A stretch of DNA of 64,000 bases from Rhizoctonia solani (Eukaryota; Basidiomycota; Agaricomycetes; Cantharellales; Ceratobasidiaceae), in contig NC_057380.1 in NCBI RefSeq assembly GCF_016906535.1, positions 1,922,001 to 1,986,000 of the forward strand. Reading direction: 5' to 3'. Positions 51,189 through 61,030 of the stretch are shown here, piece by piece. A program made the translations under genes and the position numbers. Position 1 is the first letter of the stretch. Every line of letters begins with the position of its first letter. The notes below the pieces were generated by a model that searched no databases, was not told the origin of the DNA, and saw nothing but the letters and a program-made list of their open reading frames with translations.

Positions 51189-53680
51189 ATGGTCAACCCC
51201 GTGGCCATGGACGTAGCTCATGGGGTTCGTGGGCCCAAGTGCCGCACCAGAATGAGAACAATAATGTTTATCCATCTGATTGGGTAGAAGGATCTACAGA
51301 TGCTTCGTCTTATGCTGAACTTGACGAAGCTACTCGAGAAACATTGGTAAGATGTTATAAGGTTTTAAGAATGTCATACTGACATTTAACGACGGAAAAG
51401 CTCCTTGATAAAGGATGTACGTGTTATGGGTGATTTCCAACTCGATATTTTAGTATGATCCTCTAACATTACTCTTAGATCTCTCTGGCGTTAGGGTAGA
51501 TAGCAATGATGGTCCAAGACCGTCTTCCCACCGAGTAGCTCAGTGCATTTCTACCCGATCGCCCCATGTACGAGAGACCAACAACATTGACTCAGACGTC
51601 GTTTCAACGGAGAACAGACGAGAGACGAACTATGTGCACAAAGGCTGGTCCCTCTCGGCTTTATCAACTTCGGACAAATCGCCTTGGGCCGTATCAAGGA
51701 TCGCTCGCAACAACCAAGCGAACTCTTGGATCCAGTCATCTACCAAGTATGTTTTGATACAAAAGCTTAGGGTTGATCTTTCAGCAGAGGACCTTTCACC
51801 GACTGTGGAGCTCAGTAAAGCTTTCGAAGAGGCCTTGAAGCGCCCCAGCCTTTTTGAAAGGTCTGAAGCTGTATATCAGATATTCGAACAGTGGTCAGTT
51901 TCATAGTAAAATGGTCAAAATGTAGAGGCTCACCTACTTATAGGGGTGATGTCATTCCTCTGGTAACCTTCTCTGGTCACTGCTGTAATTAATGATTGAC
52001 CATCTTACTAGGTGTTTGATATCGGTATCTCGTTGGCAGTGACCGATTTGGAGCCCGTCGCCAGAAATGTACATTATTTCTTCGCTGGCTTCAATAAAAA
52101 ACACTCTAACTTTATATAGTACCTGAAAGTCACAGACCGGTCGTATCTGGGGCTTCACCAGCTATCGATGTCAGCCTCAGCTAGGGCATCCACACAGGTA
52201 TGTTCAAACGAAGTGACGAATGCTATATTAATCATCTTTTGTCTCTCGAGCATAGGGCGGAGATCCGACTACCCTCCAGAGCGAGGATAATGTCAAAGAG
52301 TGGCTACGTAGGCCAGGTTCGCTGATCCATTCTATTAAGACAAAGCGCACTAATGTCTTGTTTCGTTAGTACCCCCACACCAATGGGAGCGAGTACGAAT
52401 TATCAAAGTGACGCACCTTACGACTATACTTTCCAAGGAACTTCAATTCAGACTGAACGAGCTCCACCGATCGCTTGTGACGTACTGCCCGGTTACTACC
52501 AAAGCCATCACATCAGACGGAACTTCATTTGACGGAACCTCTCATGTGCATAACACAATCTCCAAGATCGCGTTTTACTCCGATGGATATTACATAAAAT
52601 CAATATCGGTAAAGTACACAACTGAGGGCTCTCCAGTCACATACGGATCGAATAAGACGCCGAACAACGAAGTAACATTAACAGCTGGTATGGCACAAAT
52701 TGCGGCTTGCCACTTTTGCATGCTTAGACTACTTTGAAATGCATTCCAGGTGAATATGTAACCGATATAATCCTGTGGAAGGATCAAAAGGGTGTCTGTG
52801 GGCTCCAATTGAACACTAGCAAAGGCATAACTTCACAGCACTTTGGATCCGATGGCGGCACTCCGACAGTTATGCGCAGTTCAGGAGGCTGCTTGTCCGC
52901 ATTCTCTGGAATAGTTCAATCTGATATAATACATGACTTACGGGTAAGTAAGAGCTCTGGTGCCCCTCTGCCCATGCTAAGAATAACGGTTGGTTATAGA
53001 CATTGTGGAGACACGACGTTCAAGGCTCGGGACTAGGTGGCGATAGGGAGTTTTCCAAATACTATGGCGGCGTGGCAGGAACTCCCTTTTCTGACTGGCC
53101 TTTTGTAAAACAGTCTGATACAGCTCGTATTAAATCCATCCGTATAAAATGTGGAACGTACATCGATGGCATAGAGGTAATTGATAATCGGTCGAGTTGA
53201 AAGCCGGGATATTAACAAGTATCTCGATTAGGTTACGTATGAATACTTTGGCCCCGGAGGATGTGGCACAAAATCTCAAAAGGCTGATTATCATGGGGGT
53301 TCGAACTCGGGCGGGAAGGAGCATACTTTCGTTTTGGCATCCGATGAAGATATCGTGGCTGTTCTAGGACGCTATAATAAGTATATTGTTCAGCTGTGTT
53401 TCGTTACTAACAAAGGTCGGGCTTCAATGTTTATTTGCCGATGGCCAGCTAATCGTGTAGTATTCTAGGCCGGACCAGCGATATCTTTGGTGGGGGCGAC
53501 GGAGAAGACTTTAGATGCCAAGCACCCGCCACGGGTGACGGTAAGGCTACACGTTTGCACTATATATGCGGCAAAAGGTAAGCTTGGGAACGTGATCAAC
53601 CTTCAACTGATTTCTTGACGGTCACCTACTATAGTGGAGATTGGCTTAACGGTATAATGCTAGCCTGGGTCCCACTTTAG
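51189..53680 (+). CDS. Protein with two C-terminal jacalin-like lectin domains
   Basis: The start at 51189 is in a strong context (gccgccaccATGG). Adding one base to the CCCC run gives MVNPRGHGRSSWGSWAQVPH and then YPSDWVEGSTDASSYAELDE. A middle region includes LIQKLRVDLSAEDLSPTVEL and a segment FERSEAVYQIFEQWGDVIPL, whose position and style recall the N-terminal part of other fungal lectin proteins; I assign no domain there. Jacalin domain 1: TSFDGTSHVHNTISKIAFYS, YIKSISVKY, GEYVTDIILW, GLQLNTSKG, FSGIVQSDIIHDLRV. Domain 2: FSKYYGGVAGTPFSDWPF, RIKSIRIKCGTYIDGIEVTY, GGKEHTFVLASDEDIVAVLG and WLNGIMLAW. Stop 53678-53680. Such domains bind mannose or galactose glycans (family knowledge). No signal peptide is visible. 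Several small introns interrupt it. Confidence 0.78.
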
Positions 53681-54530
53681 CAGGTTATTGTGACATCCGG
53701 AGGCGAAGGAGCTTGTCGTGAATTGAAAGGCAAGAATGAAATAAATTTGTTCTTCAATACTACTCTGCAGGTGTAGTCTAGTGTTCGAATCGGAGTAAAT
53801 TGTAATGCGGTTTTCAGAAATTTTTATGATCTTCTATCGGTTGTTTCTGACTTCCTTCGTGCGTGAGTGTAATTTATAAGTCATTTAGCCACCCCGCATA
53901 ACATACATCTCATGGCATTCATTCTGCCTCCTTTCAGAGACTCATGCGACCTGTGATAATTTATATTATTTTCTCTCCCATTAATATCGCCAGAAGCGCA
54001 TCTATGTCAGGCTACCTTGGTGATAAGCTTGCTACACGTTTGAAGCTCCGGTCGACGCCCCCCCCCATTATAGCAGTGACGCAAGAGCGCCCATACTAGC
54101 GCAGCGTACATGTCCATTTGACAAGTGACCTCACCCGTCCGGTATCGATTGATTCCTATCTCAATCACTTACAACCAGTTCAATTGAAGTTGGCTGCCTT
54201 TATGCCGGTCAGGTGTGGCGATAGGTATACGCACAAGACCTCGCCGTCAGTGTGGCGTACCGGACGAGCCCCTGTTCAGTCAGTCTCCACGTTTTGATCG
54301 ACGGCTATGAGATCTTCGGATAGGGCGGAACTACGGTACGAGATTCTCTACGTACAGAGATTAAATCGCTTTGTGTCCCGGGTAATGAAGTTCCAATTAA
54401 AAGATTGAAGAACATGTAGTGGAATGTTTGCTGGTCCACTAGAACTCGGTCTAGATGGAGCTAATGGTTGGTTCCGACGCCTATCGCGGGAGTAAAAAAA
54501 CTTATCCTCTGTCCACTCGTTCCCCGCCGG
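53681..54530. other. Intergenic stretch downstream of the jacalin gene
   Basis: No coding exon recognised. A run of C at 54058-54066 is the only low-complexity feature. Confidence 0.4.
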
Positions 54531-54745
54531 CCACGAGACCTAGACCGGTGAAGGCTGGGAACCCCCGCGGCTGCGAAGCAGCGAGGGTGGACCGGGGTGC
54601 CCGACCGTGAGTCTGGCTCGTGGGTGGGTGGCCCAAACCAGCTCTCGTGAGGTTACGGGATTTCGGGTGGGATCAAAGCGGCACGCAAAGGCCTGCCGAG
54701 GCACTCGGTGTGTACGAGGCCAGACAGTGGAGGAGGTTAGACGGC
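54531..54745. other. GC-rich island, possible transposon remnant
   Basis: About 200 bases of markedly higher GC than the flanks (for example gaacccccgcggctgcgaag and ggtggaccggggtgcccgac), with sharp edges. No translated frame makes a recognisable protein. The composition resembles a fragment of a non-LTR retroelement 5' region or rDNA-like sequence, but I cannot identify it. Confidence 0.3.
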
Positions 54746-56600
54746 ATTAAGCGGTAGTCACGTGACCCACTACATGCTCCAGCTAAGTCACTATTTTGCG
54801 TCTCCGCAAACCTCGTCAGAAAACGTCCACATCAACGGCCGACAAGCTTTTGGGGTCCTATATGTTCAGATTATAACTATTAATGATTCTCGGATAGACT
54901 ATTATCAGAATATGGGGTAGCTAGGGGAGGAAGACGAACTCAAACAAGGGATGTAGAAAATGGAACGGAAAAAGTAGACTACAAATAGAAAGAGATAGGA
55001 CAAGACAGTGAGCCAGTAGTTGATCCCTATTTATAAATCTACTCATATCCATAAAAATTCCGGACGGTCGCAGTGCAAGTGGGAGGATGCTAATACTCCA
55101 CGGAGCTCGTGCGCACAAGAAATGTATTCATATTGAGTTTAATATCTCATAACTAGGCACTAATATACCTTCAAATTCATCAGCAAGCGATGCAGTCATA
55201 GAGCTTTCAAAACAGGTTTATGGAATCGTAGAACTTTGCTACTTGTAGAGGGCAGAATCGACTGACTGGGTACGTGCTCCAATGGATTCCCTGCATCTTA
55301 GTAAAGGACAAAGTCATTGATTCTCTCTCAAACATTGCTTTAACCGATATCGATACTCTCCTACCTCAGCTTCAATAGCACAGAGCCTTGTACTAAGTCT
55401 ATGTACAGCAAGTCGACTTCATGTCAACATCGTCTCATATGGTCACATCGTGTCATAACTCTCCATTAGTAGGGGTAAAATCCACACTATCATACGGAGG
55501 CCGAAGATCCAGGGAAGGTTCTAATGGAAATTATCAGCTACGCTCTTATTGGATGTAATATCTCCCCGCCCCATTATGCACTAAATTACTTCCAAACCGT
55601 CCAGACTGGGGAAATACAGTGATCCGAAATCGAGAGTACGGGTGCTGGGGTAGTCTAAACGGGGATGAGCAGCGACGGGCTCAACTGACTTGTCTTTTAT
55701 AATTACCCAGGGATGGCTCTTTCAGGCCATATTCTTGCTATTTCGTTCCTTGATTTTGTCTTAACATGTCCAAACAAACAATTTCCGTTAATTGGTGCCA
55801 GTCACTGCAACAATAATCCACGCTCCTTAACACGCAAGTGCGGATCCTCATTGCTTGGCTACAGATAAGTCAGCAACGACTGGCGTTTTCCTCGCTATGC
55901 ATTATATGAAACGCAGGGTGTGTAATGCTACGTTATTTATCCAAGACATAACCTTGCCTTGGCACCCTTTCTCACCGCTTGTTCCTTCGCTATAGCCTCG
56001 TTTCACTTTGTGTATCATGTATGCATTCATCGGCTACTTATTGAAGCGGTTTTCGTTATACATGCTGCTCATTCAGAGCTTACTCCGTTGTGCCAAGAAG
56101 ACAACAGTATATTGAGAGCTAAATCAGGTAGTGTCCGCTATCATACCGATATCCACACCTTAGTTTGGAAATGTTAATCTCTCCTGCTGATAGGATCATG
56201 CCATATCAATGAAATCATAGACTCAACCCACTTACAACTAGCAATATCACTCTTACGCTCCGGTACTCTGGCGGTCGTGAGACACGCACGATATGATCTG
56301 TCGTCAGGTACCAGTCTGGTCTGGGCGACCCAGCGCACATATGCACCGGATGTGGGGTCTGGGGCACCTGGACGCGAGCCAGCACTCCCCCCCGAAAGGC
56401 CGACGCGACTGACGCGACTGGCGCGCAATGGCGTGTGTTGACCAGGCACACGCCGACAGTGGGAGAGCGGCGGGTCACCCCCAAAGGCCTGGGCAACGGA
56501 ATTAGGTCAATATAGACGAACCATCCATTTCCTGAAAATTATGTAATAGTTAGGAATAGTCCGTAGTAACCACACAGCTTTGAGGAGCCGCAACAACAAT
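54746..56600. other. Gene-free stretch
   Basis: AT-rich, with a second smaller GC-rich patch at 56320-56490 whose minus-strand frames look compositional. No supported gene, RNA or repeat apart from the MITE-like element that begins at 56609. Confidence 0.4.
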
Positions 56601-56608
56601 TCAACTTA

Positions 56609-56828
56609 CACTGTATAAGGTTATAATGCTGAAAATCAGTGCGTGTGTTTAAGTGAGAATTGAGTTGAAATCAAGATCAATACATACTGATTTTAGCTAT
56701 CAATTCTTCCATAGTCTGATTCATGCTGAGGGAGGCATACTAACATTGTAATTTTCAGACCATATCCTACTGAAAAAAGGAATCTTTTACTGATGTACTG
56801 ATTTTCAGGATCTTATCACACCACAGTG
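56609..56828 (+). repeat. MITE-like element, copy 1 (220 bp, CACTGT ends, TTA duplication)
   Basis: Begins CACTGTATAAGGTTATAATG and ends CTTATCACACCACAGTG. The ends are imperfect inverted repeats sharing CACTGT and CTGAAAATCAGT. It is flanked on both sides by TTA (56606-56608 and 56829-56831), a 3-bp target duplication. CACTG ends with a 3-bp duplication fit CACTA/EnSpm-type elements, and TTA would also fit PIF/Harbinger. No coding capacity. Confidence 0.82.
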
Positions 56829-56854
56829 TTAATGAGCCACAACGGTGGAGAAAG

Positions 56855-57000
56855 CCGATTGAGGGTGAGAAGCCAGTTATGGCAGACAACCCAGTTAAGG
56901 GGGAATAAGCCCAGTTAAGGGGAGGAAGGCCGGTTAAGGAAAATAACCCACTTAAGGGGAAGGAAGCCGTTTAGGGCAAGAGAGCCATGTTGGCCATGAA
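56855..57000. repeat. Short tandem repeat, about 19-20-bp unit
   Basis: At least five imperfect units built on cccagttaaggggaa/taagcc occur in a row: ccagttatggcag, cccagttaaggggg, cccagttaagggga, ccggttaaggaaa, cccacttaagggga, ccgtttagggc. They start just after MITE copy 1. A pair of taggcaaggatc direct repeats follows at about 57021 and 57072. Confidence 0.65.
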
Positions 57001-57539
57001 TTAAGAAGTGATCCTTCATGTAGGCAAGGATCCCCAAAAGTCATATAAAATACATAAATGACCCTGTACATAGGCAAGGATCTCACAAAGGGAAGAGATT
57101 AAGATATTTCTTAAAAAGAGAAAGGGCGCGTCGATGGACCGAACGCGCGATGAGATGTGGTCGGCAACGACCAACATCCAATGATTACGTGGCCGCGTCA
57201 CTCAGCCGTCGCATCCTTCGCGCAAGACTAGGCTCGTGGGTCTCCGCATGCTCCGGTCCACAGCCCCCAAATGACTGTAAGGTACAATTATGTGAGCAGC
57301 CCTTCAATGTTGACTGGATTGACTTGAGATGAAATCCATTGCATTCTTCCGCGCAAAATAAGTGTATATATCACAAGAACAAGAACAATTACATGGCAAC
57401 AATCACAACAAGACTACACGCAGAGTTAGAAACAAAAATAATCCCAGGCTGTAAAAATTTCAAGAGGAAAATGTATCTTAGACGACAGTATTCAGGCAGT
57501 CGTTATAGCGATTGGAGTAATTCTTCACAAGAAGCCAGA

Positions 57540-59290
57540 TCAGAGAAATGCCAAATCGTGGGGTGGGAGGCCGTATCCTCCAAAGTCGGCAATAGAGTCG
57601 TACACGTGCTGAGGTGTATAGTGCAAACACGCCGCCGGCTCAGCAATTCCGTGTCTGATAAGTGTATGCGCCGGTCTAAGCAAAAAAAAAAAAGGATAAC
57701 ATAACTAACCCGATTTACTTACACGTCTTGAAGGTGCCTAACGATTGCCCACTCGGGGGCAACCACGTCTTTCAGACCCGGAACCTGGGCGCATAATAGG
57801 CCTTTGCGGCGCTTGCCCGTGTGTGCGTCGAGCTCCATTTGCGGATCGATTGAACAAGATCCAACCATGGTTTGTTGGGTGGGAAGGTAAGTATCATGCG
57901 CATTTCTGTGCGTGATACATCCACCGAGTGAGCGCACTATCTTCAGATTCTTCTTGAAGAACTCATTAGATATGATGTAGTGGCGCACCTGTCAACAATA
58001 GTTATTAATGTACTTTAGCCTCTCGTAATTGTTCCAATACTTACCAACTCTACCCAAGTCACTTGTTTAGCATCAAGACACCTCTTGCATTGAAATTCGG
58101 CACTCATACCAACCAACGAAAGGTAGGATGCGGTGGTTATGTGTGTTGATGCCATGAGATCACATGCAACCAGGTGGGCTTCCAAATAAAATTGTACCTG
58201 CTGAGGTTTGCATCTGGCATACGCAACACCGAATTAGGTTTGAGGGATAACGAGGATGCGATGAGGCCGTTGTTGCCGAGAATTTCGCCGTAGGTCATTG
58301 GAATTGGAGGTGAATGGTTCTTCTCGGTATCGTAAAAGAATATATCGCCTTGTAAAAGCATTTTATGCGCATCTGTATAATTCAAAAGTGAGCCAGCCGT
58401 GCTTTCAAACCGGAGTATCGTCGGTTGAATAAGGGGGGCTTGTACACGTGATCCTTTCTTGTCTTGCACCAGCTTTGCAAAATGGGATTCGATCCCACGC
58501 TTCCACTCAACTATCAATCCCTTGATGGTCTGTATGCTCTCCAAAGAGAGCAAGCATATCCTCCTTGGTGCAATGCATCTTCCACAGGTCTCTAACAATA
58601 GCCCAATCGTGCATATGTATGAAGGACGGCAACGGTGGGTGATATGAAGATGGGGAGGTATAATCCCACATCGATGACTGGCGGTGACGGATTGAAAAAT
58701 TAACAGGCGGTGAGAGTTCCTCCAATAGTTCGCTGAGCTTTTCTGATAGGGCTATTTCTCTATCTTTTGCACGATCCCGTTCAGAACGCGCGGTGCGATC
58801 TTCCGTCAACAGAAGTGTGAGCTTTGATTCAATATCTACCCAATCTGATATTACGTGAGCAGGATTTGGTTAGGATATAAGCATGCGACTTGCCTTTGTT
58901 GGTCGAAGGATCGGTCTGACAGACCCACTTGGCCCAAACCGAGTTCAGTTGCGTGTTGGTCAGCAACCTTGATATATCATCATGAGTCTAACCCCTCTTC
59001 TCCAAGCAATGTTGGGTCTATAATAAAATAAGTACTATTTTACTTGATTTGGCTCATTATTCCTACTCTTTCTGGCGGATATATATGCCATCAACTAATT
59101 CGCGCGCTTGTGCGAGTTTTGGAAAGGGGCTGATGGTCTGGATAAAATTGTAAGCAAGTCGACATAATACACCAAGCTGTACGCTCACCTTGGTGTGTTG
59201 TTTGATTTGCTTGCAGTGCCGGTTATGCAATGATCTTCGAGAAGGCTACTGCTCCGTGAGCTGTAGGCCAAGTTCCCTAAGGAGGAGCAT
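57540..59290 (-). CDS. Hypothetical protein with N-terminal coiled-coil-like stretch
   Basis: An exon chain of unknown function. It reads LLLRELGLQLTEQ, then HCKQIKQHTKTISPFPKLAQ and RELVDGIYIRQKE; after an intron PTLLGEEGLDS, then RLLTNTQLNSVWAKWVCQTD, a possible GC-AG intron, VDIESKLTLLLTEDRTARSE, a charged helical stretch (RDRAKDREIALSEKLSELLE), WAIVRDLWKMHCTKEDML, ESIQTIKGLIVEWKRGIESH, GDIFFYDTEKNHSPPIPMTY, MSAEFQCKRCLDAKQVTWVE, NEFFKKNLKIVRSLGG and, after an intron, HTLIRHGIAEPAACLHYTPQ to a stop at 57540-57542. A CX2C pair hints at metal binding. Problems: an in-frame TAG near 59246 after LTEQ and one-base shifts near 58985 and 58555. The 5' end is uncertain. It lies between two inverted MITE-like copies. 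Confidence 0.55.
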
Positions 59291-59299
59291 AGGCGAGGC

Positions 59300-60422
59300 C
59301 GCAAATAGGAATGATTTTATGAAGCTTACATTCTCCTTCCTTGGTTCCATGACTATTTTCTCCCTCCTTTACAATATTCGCGTTGCTAAGGCACTCAGTA
59401 TTGGGAGCCTGGATGACGGTCATGTAATGACGCATACCTGGTTCTTGAATACATGTCTTACTGGGTTGAATAAATGGACACAAGAGACAGGGGGCGGGCG
59501 TTGGAAAAATTGGGGTAGAACATAGAATGCCAAGTGGTGAGCGCATGGAGTTATATATGTCTACGGATCATACAGGGCTCGGTCAACTATAAACCAATCC
59601 GGCTTTTTACGTGGTTATGCTGTGGAGAGCCTTGTTTTTTGAGGTAAGTATTTCCAAATATGGTTGAGCTCATCGGCCAAGGTTTATTGTGCGCTGAGCT
59701 CAGCCCAATCGATTGCTTCTTGCGATCATAAAGGCTTGATGTTCGGATGTACATAACAATGCATTTGCGCCAATAATTAACACAACGACGTGCGACTGCT
59801 GTCAGTTGAGATAATTGGAACATTGCAATCACGATTATTATTGGCTTCTACACATGTACCACGCATACAACTCATTTTTGAATCCATCAGTGGATAAAAC
59901 TATACCATAAACGATATGTTGTTCCCCTTGTTCTGAAACCTATATGCCTAAAAGTAGCAATGAAATCAGGTCACTACTCTTGCCACCCAGATTACTTTGG
60001 TGCGTTCTGGATTTTTTCATGCTTCCCCTACACCGAGCCATGTGTCGCCACCCTGGAGTTGCCCGACCAGAAGGCCTCAGAGAGATCCTTGTAAGTAATA
60101 GGTACGTCCTTAGTGCTTGAAAGCATTTCGCGCTCCTTCGATATCTCCCGTCGTGTTTCGTGCCCTCATTTCAAAGCCCGCATTTGCTTGTTCCCTAGAT
60201 CATCCCTTTTTTTTTTTTTTTTTGTTTCCAAACCCAGTTTCCGTATCGTGCTGTGGCAAACGCACATGTTAGGCTATCATACCAAGGCAAAACTCAAATG
60301 TCGAGTTTACTTGATTGATCGTGCCTACGATAACATACCATTTGACTCCCTTCGTGCTGAATTAATACATGCGTGTAAATTTAGAAATGTAGAGAACGCG
60401 ACGAGAAGTTCGTCCCAGTATA
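59300..60422. other. Intergenic stretch between hypothetical gene and MITE copy 2
   Basis: A T run at 60208-60223 and scattered short frames, none with motifs. A plus-strand frame at 59190-59525 is mostly antisense to the hypothetical gene. Nothing else supported. Confidence 0.4.
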
Positions 60423-60641
60423 CACTGTGGTGTGATAAGATCCTGAAAATCAGTACATCAGTAAAAGATTCCTTTTTCAGTAGGATATGGTCTGAAAATT
60501 ACAATGTTAGTATGCCTCCCTCAGCATGAATCAGACTATGGAAGAATTGATAGCTAAAATCAGTATGTATTGATCTTGATTTCAGCTCAATTCTCACTTA
60601 AATACACGCACTGATTTTCAGTATTATAACCTTGTACAGTG
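60423..60641 (-). repeat. MITE-like element, copy 2, inverted relative to copy 1
   Basis: Nearly identical to the reverse complement of 56609-56828. It starts CACTGTGGTGTGATAAG and ends TTATAACCTTGTACAGTG. The flanking triplets are ATA and CGT, so unlike copy 1 no target duplication is visible. The two copies bracket about 3.6 kb. Confidence 0.82.
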
Positions 60642-61030
60642 CGTACTTGCACCAGCCTGAGGGAAAGATAGCTGTGGTTAACCATGATCGACTTCTGCGC
60701 CCGCTAACAACAGAATAAACCCCTAAAGTTGGCTGGCACACTGTTCACGAGAACATAATTGACGCTTTCAGTATCTACGTGGAATCAGACGAATACATAT
60801 GCGCTGGCGAAATCCGCTTTCACCAGGCTTAGAGCGAAGCGGAGTTCAATTGCTGTCGGATCACACGTCGGCGTTAAGTGATTGATGACTGCAGAATCTT
60901 AATCTCATAACCATGAGTTACATGGATTCATATCATTATTTTCAGTGCAACGTATTACGAGATCAGACTCGGGTATCTAAACTACTATAAACAAAACAAC
61001 AACCCACTAGTAAAACTTTTATAGTCCGAA
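60642..61030. other. Intergenic stretch 3' of the NDR kinase gene
   Basis: No coding exon or repeat seen. It includes the presumed 3' untranslated region of the kinase on the minus strand. Confidence 0.4.

Noticed and set aside
56215..56496. 93-codon minus-strand frame in a GC-rich patch
   Set aside because: No motif, overlaps another open frame of similar length, and probably reflects composition.
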